A DNA stretch of 64,000 nucleotides from Marinobacter panjinensis (GTDB taxonomy: Bacteria > Pseudomonadota > Gammaproteobacteria > Pseudomonadales > Oleiphilaceae): contig NZ_SZYH01000001.1 in the NCBI RefSeq assembly GCF_005298175.1, forward strand, positions 2,976,001-3,040,000. Direction: 5' to 3'. This document shows positions 9,468 through 17,944 of the stretch, piece after piece. The notes below the pieces were generated by a model that saw nothing but the letters and a program-made list of their open reading frames with translations, was not told the origin of the DNA and made no database searches. Position 1 is the stretch's first letter. The number at the start of each line of letters is the position of its first letter. A program made the position numbers and the translations under genes.

Positions 9468-10232
9468 CTACCACCAGCCTGCGGAGCCCCCTGCCTGCCA
9501 GAGCAGACGCAGGGCCAGTAGCGTGAGCAGGATATTGAACATGCGGGTGAAGTGCCGGTTGCTCATGGAGCTGAGTGCATGAAGCCCCAGCCAGGTACCG
9601 GCAAAACCGAAGGCAATCATTGCGAGGATAAACAATAGCCAGTCCCGGAACATAAAGCCGGCAAGCCCGAACACCAGGGCTTTCGGGGCATGCTGAAGCG
9701 TCATGGCGGTAGCAAAAGTAGCCACGGTGGTGAATCGGTCAGCGTGCATCTGTTTGATAAAGGATGCCACCAGTGGGCCCGTTGCTCCCACAAACAGGCT
9801 GATGAAACTGGTAAGCCCGGAGGCCAGGAATATTCCGGTGCTGCCGAACACTCCCCGCGGCAATGCCGGCCCCCAGCACAGGTAGAGTACAAACAGGCCG
9901 ATCGTCAGCTGCCAGAGGTAGGTTGGCAGATCCACCAATACCCAGGCGCCAAGAGCAGCGCCCACCAGCACCCCGGGCGCGAACGCCGCAATGGCTTTCC
10001 AGTCGGTATGGCGCCAGGTCAGGGTTGCCCGTCCCGTATTGGAACCCAGCTGGATCATGCCGTGGACCGGAATGATCGCCGCAGGCGGGATCCACAATGC
10101 CATCAACACCAGTAACAGCACGCCCCCACCGGCGCCCAGGCTGGCGGTGATCATGGAGGTTATGACCGAACTTATCAGCAGGATGCCGGCGGTTGTGGTG
10201 GTCAGGCCCTCCGGAATGAGTGTCAGTTCCAA
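9468..10232 (-). CDS. TSUP (TauE/SafE) family permease
   Basis: Inner-membrane transporter with seven to eight predicted helices and the family's Gly-rich helix starts (SLGAGGGVLLLVLMALWIPPAAIIPVHG near residue 31-58). TSUP proteins export or import sulfite, sulfonates and other small organic anions. No sulfur gene flanks it, so the substrate is unknown. The 254 residues are normal for the family. It ends 20 nt from the cyclase stop codon (convergent) and starts 16 nt after the stop of the lysozyme-fold gene upstream, so the two may be co-transcribed. Confidence 0.83.
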   Translation of the reverse strand: MELTLIPEGLTTTTAGILLISSVITSMITASLGAGGGVLLLVLMALWIPPAAIIPVHGMIQLGSNTGRATLTWRHTDWKAIAAFAPGVLVGAALGAWVLVDLPTYLWQLTIGLFVLYLCWGPALPRGVFGSTGIFLASGLTSFISLFVGATGPLVASFIKQMHADRFTTVATFATAMTLQHAPKALVFGLAGFMFRDWLLFILAMIAFGFAGTWLGLHALSSMSNRHFTRMFNILLTLLALRLLWQAGGSAGWW

Positions 10233-10247
10233 CGCGGACTCCCGGTA

Positions 10248-11366
10248 TTACTCACAGAAAGGCGTTTTGCCAAGACGCGCAGTGCTGCACAGCGCCTCCG
10301 TGGCGAGCTGAACGTCCGCCACATAGTACAGAGACGCCAGGCCGAAACGGTCCCGTCCCAGATTGTGAAATACCATGCCAAACGCGATATCCCCGGCGCT
10401 GAAGTTCTCATGCTCACGGGCAAAGTAGGCGGCAGGTCTGGACAGGGTGTCATCATCCAGCAAGGCTTCTACACGGCCCGCACCGCCGTGATAGGCCTGA
10501 ACCAGCAGCAGGGTAAAGAGCTGGTCGCGTTTGTCGGCGGGTAACTCGCCAAAGCGCCGGTCAAACGGTTCCTGCAGGTTGCGCGCATTCTGGTTCATTA
10601 ACCTGAGTGCACAATCAATCTGTGCCAGTCGGTGCCAGTGGTTGGACGGCTTGATCTGGCAGTCGCTGAGCGCCGACGGTGACAGCTGCAGTATGCCTTT
10701 GGCATCTGCGGTGGAGTGGGCCCGTTGCTGGCCACTGCTTTCGATCAGCACCTGTCCGGCAAGGTATTTCGGCAGTGTTGCCGGCACGTTATTTCGTTGC
10801 TGTTGCTGGCGTGTTCCGTAGACATACATCAGGGCGTCGTGGAGGGGTTCGGGTTTACCCTGTGATGCAAACGAAAGGTCATCCCAGGCACCCCAGATCA
10901 GCTCGGAGGGCAGCGTGCCGAGATAACGGGCCACAGCTTCGTCCAGATTGACGTGGGGCTGGTCGCAGGCGAGTGCAAAAGGGTAGCCGGTTGTGCCAGG
11001 GCCGCCGATGGCCCAGTTTTCGGCACGCCCGCTGGCGGCCAGTGAACGCCTGGTGTCATTCAGGCGCTTCTGGGTACCTTCGCGGCTGCTCTCATCGTCA
11101 ATATAGCCAAGGAACTGGCCGCGCATATCGAACAGAATATGGCGATCTGTGTCAGAGCAGTACCCGGACTCCTTCAGCACCCAACGCCGGATAGTGATGA
11201 TGTTGTGATAAACCCCCTGGCTTACCCAGTAGGGAGAGCTGCGGACGATACTGGTCCAGTTATCTGCTGGCTCCGGCGGTTGTTCGCTGGCGAACAGAAT
11301 TGGTGCGATAATGGACATGACTACGAAAGCGGCAGCAAGTGAGCGACGCCTGGGACTCTTGTTCAT
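10248..11366 (-). CDS. lysozyme-fold (lytic transglycosylase-like) exported protein
   Basis: The N-terminus is a clear signal peptide (basic MNKSPRRR, then a hydrophobic run to about residue 26). The C-terminal half contains an SLT-like core: GQVLIESSG with the likely catalytic Glu near residue 209, then AKGILQLSPSAL, matching the Gly-x-x-Gln motif of soluble lytic transglycosylases. It would cleave the glycan backbone of peptidoglycan in the periplasm. The N-terminal half (about 30-190) is not recognised. I chose ATG at 11366; an in-frame TTG at 11384 is possible but its GGAG is too close. Full transglycosylase motifs are not all evident. Confidence 0.62.
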   Translation of the reverse strand: MNKSPRRRSLAAAFVVMSIIAPILFASEQPPEPADNWTSIVRSSPYWVSQGVYHNIITIRRWVLKESGYCSDTDRHILFDMRGQFLGYIDDESSREGTQKRLNDTRRSLAASGRAENWAIGGPGTTGYPFALACDQPHVNLDEAVARYLGTLPSELIWGAWDDLSFASQGKPEPLHDALMYVYGTRQQQQRNNVPATLPKYLAGQVLIESSGQQRAHSTADAKGILQLSPSALSDCQIKPSNHWHRLAQIDCALRLMNQNARNLQEPFDRRFGELPADKRDQLFTLLLVQAYHGGAGRVEALLDDDTLSRPAAYFAREHENFSAGDIAFGMVFHNLGRDRFGLASLYYVADVQLATEALCSTARLGKTPFCE

Positions 11367-11418
11367 AGACGCTAGTTCCCTCAATCTCCAGAGTTAAGAA
11401 TAACAAACGGAATCGATC

Positions 11419-12906
11419 ATGAAGCAATCCGAATACCTCCGGTACGACGCGGTAGCGCTTGCCGACCTGATTCGCCGTAACGAAGTGTCAGCCCGGGAAG
11501 TCTCTGAGGCGGCTATCAGCCGGGCAGCGGCGGTAAACAGCAAGCTCAACGCGATCTGCTATCCCCAGTTCTCCGAGGCACTGGGCCAGGCATACCCGCC
11601 TGATGGTACCTTTTCCGGCGTTCCCATGCTGCTTAAAGATCTGTCCCAGGAGCAGCAGGGCCATCCCTGCACATTCGGCAGCCGTGGGCTGAAAAACAAC
11701 GTTGCGCGGCAGGATTCGGAGTATGTTCGGCGGGCCCGTGCAGGCGGGCTGGTGTTTCTTGGCCGTACTGCGACCCCCGAGTTTGGTCTCAAGGCGGTGA
11801 CGGAGTCCAGACTCTGGGGGCCTTCCCGTAATCCCTGGAATACCGACCTTACTCCCGGCGGCTCCAGTGGTGGCTCCGGCGCTGCGGTGGCCGCCGGTAT
11901 CGTGCCCATGGCGGGTGCCAATGATGGTGGCGGGTCCATTCGCATTCCGGCTGCCTACACCGGGCTGTTCGGGCTCAAGCCCTCCCGTGGCCGTATTTCC
12001 TCTGGCCCCTTTGTCGGCGAAGCCTGGACCGGTGCCTCAACTGACCACGTGGTAACGCGCACCGTACGGGACAGCGCCGCCATGCTCGACGTGTTGTCCG
12101 GCCCCGCGGTGGGGGACCCGTTCGTTATTGCACCGCCGGCAGCACCCTATGCAGAGATGATGCAGCAGTCACCGCGACGCCTCAGAATCGGCGTCTTTAC
12201 GTCCTCTCCCTATGACACCGATGTGGCGCGGGAGTGTGTGGATGCGGTTGAAGACACTGCCCGTATGCTGGAAGCTCTCGGGCACGACGTGGAGTATGCG
12301 CGCCCGGAATTTGATGGTATGGCACTGGCCCGCTGTTATCTGGGCCTTTATTTTGGTGAAGTATCGACCTTGATGGATAAGGCGAAGGCCGAATTTGGCG
12401 CCAGGGATGAAGATTTTGAACTGGATACCCGGCTGCTTGCCATGCTTGGCAGGACCATGCCGATGCCGGATTATGTCCGGCGGCGCCAGCAGTGGAATGA
12501 CTTTGCCCGTGCGCTCGGGACATTTTTTCAGGGTTACGACATGTATCTCTGCCCCACTGCCGGGCAATTACCGGCAAAAATTGGTGAGCTGGATACGCCG
12601 GGCCACCTTCAGCTGGCCGCTCGCCTGATGCTGATGCTCAAGGCCGGTAAACTGGTGCATCGCAGTGGGCAGGTAGATCAGATGGCCCTGGAAAGTCTGA
12701 CCCGCACCCCCTTTACCCAGTTGGCGAATCTCACCGGAACACCGGCCATGTCGGTCCCTATGTACTGGACGGCTTCCGGCCTGCCTGTCGGGGTGCAGTT
12801 CGGCGCGCCCCATGGCGATGAAACCACATTGCTACAGATGGCGGCACAGCTGGAAGAAGCCAGCCCCTGGTTTGGTCGCTATGAGCTGCTGGAGGCGATG
12901 GTCTGA
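11419..12906 (+). CDS. amidase signature family enzyme
   Basis: Hydrolyses an amide bond. The Ser-cisSer-Lys triad is visible: Lys73 (MLLKD), the Ser-rich GGSSGGSGAAVAAG at 147-160, and nucleophile Ser173 in GGGSIRIPAAY. Length 495 residues fits the family. The overall pattern is closer to 6-aminohexanoate-cyclic-dimer-hydrolase-type and other stand-alone amidases than to GatA, since no gatB or gatC is present. Substrate unknown. It is divergent from the lysozyme-fold gene. No signal peptide, so cytoplasmic. Confidence 0.85.
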   Translation: MKQSEYLRYDAVALADLIRRNEVSAREVSEAAISRAAAVNSKLNAICYPQFSEALGQAYPPDGTFSGVPMLLKDLSQEQQGHPCTFGSRGLKNNVARQDSEYVRRARAGGLVFLGRTATPEFGLKAVTESRLWGPSRNPWNTDLTPGGSSGGSGAAVAAGIVPMAGANDGGGSIRIPAAYTGLFGLKPSRGRISSGPFVGEAWTGASTDHVVTRTVRDSAAMLDVLSGPAVGDPFVIAPPAAPYAEMMQQSPRRLRIGVFTSSPYDTDVARECVDAVEDTARMLEALGHDVEYARPEFDGMALARCYLGLYFGEVSTLMDKAKAEFGARDEDFELDTRLLAMLGRTMPMPDYVRRRQQWNDFARALGTFFQGYDMYLCPTAGQLPAKIGELDTPGHLQLAARLMLMLKAGKLVHRSGQVDQMALESLTRTPFTQLANLTGTPAMSVPMYWTASGLPVGVQFGAPHGDETTLLQMAAQLEEASPWFGRYELLEAMV

Positions 12907-13055
12907 CATTACGCTCAGAAACAATAAATGACGAATTGTGATCCGTGATCACCGCATCCACGTTTATCTTTGTAGCAGTAACAGGCTATGCTGTGAATCA
13001 GAGGGAAACCTTTCTCTCTGATAGACCCTGATGGCATCGAGGAGGCGAGCGTATT

Positions 13056-13688
13056 ATGAACCAACCGATGGCAATCGACGAACTGGTGTCTGTAGCACAG
13101 GCCGAGGCCATGGGGGAGCTTGATGCCCCGATGATGGCCATTGTCCTGTCCAGTGAACAAAGCTACGACTTGCCCATTAACTCTCTTGAAACCGATGCCG
13201 ACAAGGCCCGCTGGGGACTGATCCTCCGCGCCGCCCGCGAGCATGTAGAAGCCGATGCGGTGGCCGTGCTCTATCCGGCGTGGACCACCATCCGCAACAA
13301 AAAGCCGGCGAAGGCCGACACAGTGTCTGAAGATTCCCTGGCTGCTGAAGACAGTGACGATGAACCGGTGCGCGGCGAAGATCCGGCCGAGCCCATCGAC
13401 ACACTGTTTGTCCAGCTGCACACCCGCGACCGGATCTATTGGCGTGGCTTTGAGCAGATCCGTGATCCGAAGCACCAGCGGATCATCGGCTTCCGCCGCA
13501 TAAAGGCCCTGTCCACGGAGTATGGTCGTGATGAAGCGCCTTCTGTGACCTCATGGCTGAACACCCTGTTCGAGCCCCTGCCTGACGAAGGCCAGGAAAC
13601 CGAGGTGGATATGGAACTGGCGGATCTGCTGGAGGAACCGGAAGTCAGTGCGGCATTGTATCCGCGTCAACTCCGGGCCCTGCACTGA
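13056..13688 (+). CDS. conserved hypothetical protein, function unknown
   Basis: I do not recognise this family. The 210-residue product is acidic and soluble, without signal peptide or membrane helix. A low-complexity acidic stretch (about 95-120: SEDSLAAEDSDDEPVRGED) splits two ordered parts. The first (about 1-80) contains a predicted alpha/beta unit (MMAIVLSSEQ, then WGLILRAAREHVEADAVAVLYPAW). The second has IGFRRIKALSTEYGRDEAPSVTSWL. A strong ribosome site GAGGAGG lies 11 nt before the ATG. It stands alone, convergent with the hupE-like gene. Confidence 0.7.
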   Translation: MNQPMAIDELVSVAQAEAMGELDAPMMAIVLSSEQSYDLPINSLETDADKARWGLILRAAREHVEADAVAVLYPAWTTIRNKKPAKADTVSEDSLAAEDSDDEPVRGEDPAEPIDTLFVQLHTRDRIYWRGFEQIRDPKHQRIIGFRRIKALSTEYGRDEAPSVTSWLNTLFEPLPDEGQETEVDMELADLLEEPEVSAALYPRQLRALH

Positions 13689-13706
13689 TCAAATAGCCCA
13701 CTGCAG

Positions 13707-13733
13707 CCCCCGGATATCGCAAGATACCGGGGC
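13707..13733. terminator. GNRA-loop hairpin between convergent genes
   Basis: CCCCGG-A-TATC and GATA-CCGGGG pair around a GCAA loop. It lies between the stop codons of two convergent genes, where it may end transcription from either side. Neither side has a good T-run, so intrinsic terminator activity is uncertain. Confidence 0.4.
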
Positions 13734-13741
13734 CCTGAGCC

Positions 13742-14866
13742 TCAGATCGCAGTTACCCTCTGCGCAACCCAATACAGGCTGACTGCACCAACGGCAATCA
13801 GCATCACCGGTACGGCAGCCTTGCCGTAATGGTTTGTTTTCCCCCACAGATAGAATATCGGAAACAGAAGAATCAGCAGCACCAATTGCCCGAGCTCCAC
13901 ACCGATGTTGAATCCGGCGAGGGCCAGGACAGTCTGCGATATGCCGCTGGTGAGGTCTCCCAACACGCTGGCAAAGCCGAAACCGTGTATCAGCCCGAAC
14001 CCGAACGCCAGCTTCCAGGTCTTTTTGCCCAGTACGGGCCACATCACGTTCATCGCCGCTACGGCAATGGACAGCGCAATGACGGCCTCTACCCAGGCAA
14101 TCGGCAGTCGCACGATCTCAAGCGCCGCCAGAACCAGAGTCATGGAGTGAGCAACAGTAAAGGCGGTGACGATACCGGTCAGTTCCCGGAGTCGCGGCTT
14201 CAGCCCGGCTCGCTCTGTGCCGTTGGGCTTACCCAATGTGGCCGGCAGCATCAGCACCAACAGAAACAGGATGTGATCAAGGCCGATCAACAGGTGGACG
14301 ATGCCCTGGTACACAAAGGCTCCGAACAGTGCCAGGTTGCCTGGCGCTCCTTCGGAAGTCAGTGAAAAGTGACGGTTGTCCGGTGCCAATACGCCCAGCG
14401 TGCTGAATTCGCCGGATTCAAGGCTGACCAGGCCACGATGCAACGGGTCCTGGGCAAACAAGAGCCGGTATTCCAGGGTTTCGGGTACCGAGCCGTCGGG
14501 GCAGTCCACCGTGTAGCGACTGGCAGCATAGGGCCCGTCGCTATGGCTGGAGAGACCCCATTGTTGCCCTGTCATCCGACAATCGCCACTGGCATTGGAG
14601 AGCGTGATCCCCTGCTCTGTCCATCGGGTTATCCGGTCGCGGCTGGCCCGTAGTTCGGAGCCGCTGAGTTTCTGGTCCCCGTTTCGGTCCAGTGGCAGCA
14701 CCAGCGCCAGGTCCCGCAACGCCACATCAATTCGGATTTCGGACTGGTGCTGATCCACGTAGATAAAGCTGTCGCTGGCCTTATGGGCCTGCACGGCACT
14801 GGAAATCAGCAGCAATAGCAGACCTGTCAGTAGCGCAAATGGCGCCAGGTGCTCCGACTGTTTCAT
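13742..14866 (-). CDS. HupE/UreJ-type membrane protein with periplasmic EF-hand-like loop
   Basis: After a signal peptide (MKQSEHLAP... to VQA, about 1-30) comes a periplasmic part of about 160 residues, then a membrane part with six to seven helices. The membrane part carries the HupE/UreJ hallmarks HLLIGLDHILFLLVLM, FTVAHSMT, GLIHGFGFAS and FNIGVELGQ. Relatives HupE and UreJ move nickel for hydrogenase or urease, but no such enzyme is nearby. The periplasmic part holds LDRNGDQKLSGSEL, an EF-hand-like calcium loop. ATG at 14866 overlaps the TPR gene stop (ATGA), so the two are coupled. Real cargo unknown; it may be another metal. Confidence 0.8.
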   Translation of the reverse strand: MKQSEHLAPFALLTGLLLLLISSAVQAHKASDSFIYVDQHQSEIRIDVALRDLALVLPLDRNGDQKLSGSELRASRDRITRWTEQGITLSNASGDCRMTGQQWGLSSHSDGPYAASRYTVDCPDGSVPETLEYRLLFAQDPLHRGLVSLESGEFSTLGVLAPDNRHFSLTSEGAPGNLALFGAFVYQGIVHLLIGLDHILFLLVLMLPATLGKPNGTERAGLKPRLRELTGIVTAFTVAHSMTLVLAALEIVRLPIAWVEAVIALSIAVAAMNVMWPVLGKKTWKLAFGFGLIHGFGFASVLGDLTSGISQTVLALAGFNIGVELGQLVLLILLFPIFYLWGKTNHYGKAAVPVMLIAVGAVSLYWVAQRVTAI

Positions 14867-16029
14867 GATCCAGACTCCGGGTAACGGGCATCGGTTTGAG
14901 CGTGTTCCTGCAGCCACAACCTGACCTGCTGTGCTGGCTGGTCATCACCCGCTGCGTGTGCGGCACGGAGCAGCAGGCGGGTATCGAGGGGCTCGCGCTG
15001 TTCACGCCAGTTGCTTTGCGCAAACGACAGTGCAGTTTCGGCATCTTTCTCGATATCAAGCTGGAAGCGGGCCAGATCCCGCTGGTGAAGAAGGTTGCCG
15101 CGCCACCGGGCTTCCGCGAAACGCTCCCTGAGACGCTCTGCCAGTGTCCCGGCAGCCGGGTGCCCCGAACGGGCCATGGCGATCGCCCTGATAACAGCAA
15201 GGGCGTCCACGTCTTCGTAACCTTCCGTCAGGACCAGTGTTCTTTCGGTCTGATTCTGGCCAAGATGCCAGTCCGCTAATTGGGTACGGGTGTAAAGGTC
15301 GTCGGGGCTCACGCTGAGCACTGCCTGCCAGTGGTCAGCCGCCTCGGGCTTGCCCAGTTGCGCCGCAATATCGCCCAGAGTTCCCTCTGCCCACAATTGG
15401 CTGGTGGGGTCGGTTCTCGCAGCGGCGGCGTGGTGCTGGAGGGCCTGATAGGCTTTCCGGGGGCTGCCTGTGCGGGCATCCAGCTGGGCGAGGCAGCTCG
15501 CGGCAATCAATCCGGGATGGCGTTGCTGTAAGTGGTTACAGTGCGTTCGGGCGGCCCTGTAGTTTCCCTGCACGGTTTCCAGGTTGGCAAGCAGCAGCAT
15601 CGCCTGAGTCTTTTGCTGTGGGTTGCCGGCTCCGGAGATGACGCTGTCGAGATCGTTCCTGGCCCTGTCAAAACGGTGCAGGCTTTGCGCCAGGGTGGCC
15701 CTCAGCACCAGTAGCCGGTCGGTCATCTTGCCCTGCCACTGCTGCAGTGCGCCTTCGGCATAGCCGAGGAAACGTGGATCACCGCTGCTTCTGGCCCGGT
15801 CAATCTGGCGGCGAACAAGGTCTGCCAGCTGTTCCGGTGAATCCGGTGTTGCCGGAGCGGTCAGGGCCGGCTCCGGCAGCTCAACGAGAATGTCGGTATT
15901 GTCGAAATCTGTCTCAATGGGACCCGGTGCGGCGGTTGCACAGGTGCTGAAACCAGCCAGCCCTGTCAACAGCAACAGCCCAACACAAAAAGCCCTGCCC
16001 GGTCGGGCAGGGAATGTGCTCGCCGGCAC
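14863..16029 (-). CDS. exported TPR-repeat protein
   Basis: Tetratricopeptide-like helical repeats fill about residues 65-380 (for example RLLVLRATLAQSLHRFDRARNDLDS and AMLLLANLETVQGNYRAARTHC). A hydrophobic segment near the N-terminus (FCVGLLLLTGLAGF) looks like a signal peptide, perhaps a lipoprotein one (FSTC). The open frame reaches 16155, but that overlaps the small lipoprotein gene. I chose GTG at 16029 because it is the first start after that stop. A terminator-like hairpin (15993-16012) then falls inside the first codons, so the true start may be a later TTG or CTG. It is coupled to the HupE-like gene. TPRs suggest a scaffold role. Confidence 0.65.
   Translation of the reverse strand: MPASTFPARPGRAFCVGLLLLTGLAGFSTCATAAPGPIETDFDNTDILVELPEPALTAPATPDSPEQLADLVRRQIDRARSSGDPRFLGYAEGALQQWQGKMTDRLLVLRATLAQSLHRFDRARNDLDSVISGAGNPQQKTQAMLLLANLETVQGNYRAARTHCNHLQQRHPGLIAASCLAQLDARTGSPRKAYQALQHHAAAARTDPTSQLWAEGTLGDIAAQLGKPEAADHWQAVLSVSPDDLYTRTQLADWHLGQNQTERTLVLTEGYEDVDALAVIRAIAMARSGHPAAGTLAERLRERFAEARWRGNLLHQRDLARFQLDIEKDAETALSFAQSNWREQREPLDTRLLLRAAHAAGDDQPAQQVRLWLQEHAQTDARYPESGS
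15987..16012 (-). terminator. Rho-independent terminator-like hairpin after lipoprotein gene
   Basis: CCCTGCCC (15993-16000) pairs perfectly with GGGCAGGG (16005-16012), and on the minus strand C-TTTTT follows. It lies 37 nt past the stop of the small lipoprotein gene. It falls inside or just before the 5' end of the TPR gene, so it may set a lower expression level for the two distal genes. Confidence 0.7.
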
Positions 16030-16048
16030 TGAGAGCCGGCATCGGGTC

Positions 16049-16294
16049 TTATTGCATGAACAGATCGTCGAAAGCCTGTTCATTATTCTGGTCATTGAAG
16101 CTGAACTCCTGTTTGTTGATCTGGACCGCTTCGCGAGTGTTATCGGTGTTTTCAATCTGTGTTTTCACGAAAGCCGTGAAATCAACAGACGGGTCCGGCC
16201 TTGGTGACCGGTCGCTGCTGGAGCCGTTAAAGCAGCCAGTGAGCGTGACTGTCACCACAACCAGGCAAGCTGTTTTAAGAAATAATTTCATCAT
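16049..16294 (-). CDS. small lipoprotein, function unknown
   Basis: Eighty-one residues with a textbook lipoprotein signal: MMKLFLKTACLVVVTVTLTGC, lipobox LTGC with Cys21 as the modified residue. The mature part is short and hydrophilic, ending in NDQNNEQAFDDLFMQ. The residue after Cys is Phe, so no Asp+2 retention signal is present and the outer membrane is the expected site. It sits 10 nt after the DUF4331 gene and before the TPR gene, so it probably belongs to the same transcript. No family recognised. Confidence 0.72.
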   Translation of the reverse strand: MMKLFLKTACLVVVTVTLTGCFNGSSSDRSPRPDPSVDFTAFVKTQIENTDNTREAVQINKQEFSFNDQNNEQAFDDLFMQ

Positions 16295-16303
16295 GGCCTC
16301 CTG

Positions 16304-17773
16304 TTAGCTGTTGGGTGAGCCCGCGATCGGGGTGGCCAGGTACGGGAAGGTTTCCCTGAGCTCGGTCGGGTCCAGCTGAACGCCGTCCGTGTACTTAAGA
16401 TCACCATCCGGTGCGTCGGCGGGATCCGCCAATACGCCCATGGCGACACGCAGCGAGATGTCTACGGTGTCATCCACCGGGCGACGGCCATTGGGGAAGC
16501 CGGCATTGTCACCACCAAGCACACCCAGATCGTTCTGGATGGCCGCTGCGGTGGTTGCGATGGCCGGGTTCAGGCGCAACATTTCCGACGCTGTGACGCC
16601 ATCAGGCCCGTTCAGATCCGGCACACCGGTCAGGAATGCGGTGATCAGGTCATTACGTGGGAAATTATTGGGCGCCTCCACCGGGAAGAGTATTTCCAGT
16701 AGTTCCGGCAATGTCGGGTGGGTGACATAGGTGGCAAATTGGCCGTCATCCTTGGGTTCGCTGGTGTTGAACCCGTCCTTGTCTTTCAGACCGATGACCA
16801 CCTCGTTGACCAGCGGCATACCCAGACGGGATACCTGGGTCCAGGCGCCGCCCTCTACCGTAGCCCCCTTGCCGTTTGCCGTCGGTGCCGGGTTGATTAC
16901 CCGGGCCTGACGCACGCTGGCGGTGGTCCATCCACCGATCACAGGGTCGCCAGAGGCCGTTGCTGCAGTGCCTGTCAGGCAAGCGGTGGGCACTTCCAGC
17001 GCAAATGAGGTCACGTTCTTGTCGGCAAGGTCACCCGGGCCTTCGCCATTGCGGGGGCCGAGGGGGTTGGTGTTTACCAGATCGAAAATCTCGCCGAGGT
17101 TGACCGCGAATGCTTCCTTGCGTTGTCCCACAAACACCTGGCCGTTGGTGCCACAGCCGGGAATGGCGATGTCAAAGATATGCCCATTGGCATAGCCTTC
17201 GTAGTCTGCGAACGACTTGCCTCCGATGTTGTCCAGCGGCTTGGCAAAGGTATCGGTACCGGTGCTGGCATTGGTGGCGGTCTGCACAGTGCCGGTACGG
17301 CGGTCACCACGGATCACCGATACGGTGTATTCCTGGCTGAACTGAACATTATCGCCATTGCTGGCATCGCCGATGTTCTTGAGCGGCACCGAAACCATTT
17401 CCTGCTGGCCGTCAGGCCCGACCGGCAGCTGGATGTCGTTCAGTATGTCGGAGAACTGGAAACGGAAGGTGAGGTCTTCCTGCGCGTTACCACTGTTATC
17501 GATGTGGATTTCGTAAACGGCATCCTCGTCCAGATCGAAGTAATTGGGGCCGCCGTAAGCGTCCTGTAACGGCAAGTAGTTGGCGATAAGGGTGACGAAG
17601 GCTTCACGTCCGGTCTCGTAACTGCGGAACATGTAGAAATCGGTACCGTCGACTTTGGGCACTTCTGTAATAAAAGGTGCTTCACGGTGGCTGGAAGCCT
17701 GTGTCAGGCCGGTGGTCAGGCAGAGTCCGGCTACCGCAAGTGCGAGGCCGGAGCGTTTAAACAGTGTGTTCAT
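16304..17773 (-). CDS. DUF4331 family exported protein
   Basis: The start at 17773 gives a signal peptide (MNTLFKRSGLALAVAGLCLTTGLTQA) whose cleavage exposes SSHREAPFIT, the conserved N-terminus of DUF4331 proteins. It is followed by the family's DGTDFYMFRSYE and later LDNIGGKSFADYEGYANG. Length 490 residues. The predicted site is periplasmic or extracellular. Function is not known; the invariant HREAP mature end suggests a ligand or metal contact, which is my inference. GAGGA precedes the ATG by about seven nt. It is divergent from an ECF sigma gene and heads a group with a lipoprotein, TPR and HupE-like genes. Confidence 0.88.
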   Translation of the reverse strand: MNTLFKRSGLALAVAGLCLTTGLTQASSHREAPFITEVPKVDGTDFYMFRSYETGREAFVTLIANYLPLQDAYGGPNYFDLDEDAVYEIHIDNSGNAQEDLTFRFQFSDILNDIQLPVGPDGQQEMVSVPLKNIGDASNGDNVQFSQEYTVSVIRGDRRTGTVQTATNASTGTDTFAKPLDNIGGKSFADYEGYANGHIFDIAIPGCGTNGQVFVGQRKEAFAVNLGEIFDLVNTNPLGPRNGEGPGDLADKNVTSFALEVPTACLTGTAATASGDPVIGGWTTASVRQARVINPAPTANGKGATVEGGAWTQVSRLGMPLVNEVVIGLKDKDGFNTSEPKDDGQFATYVTHPTLPELLEILFPVEAPNNFPRNDLITAFLTGVPDLNGPDGVTASEMLRLNPAIATTAAAIQNDLGVLGGDNAGFPNGRRPVDDTVDISLRVAMGVLADPADAPDGDLKYTDGVQLDPTELRETFPYLATPIAGSPNS

Positions 17774-17944
17774 TCCATTTTCCTCTTCTGTTATTGATGT
17801 TGCAGAGGAGGGAACGGAGCGGGCGCAACGAAAGATGCAGTTGTCATCAAAAAATTTGCCACGGTTGTTTCCGGGGTGCATCGTTACGGCGATAAGGACC
17901 GTAATACCGATAGAAAATCTGAAAACAAACAAGTGGAAACGGAT

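Noticed and set aside
12937..12952. CRP/Vfr-like site TGTGA-TCCGTGA-TCAC before the unknown gene
   Set aside because: The spacer is 7 rather than the 6 bases of the consensus, so the match is not good enough; GTGATC-CGT-GATCAC may still be an operator.
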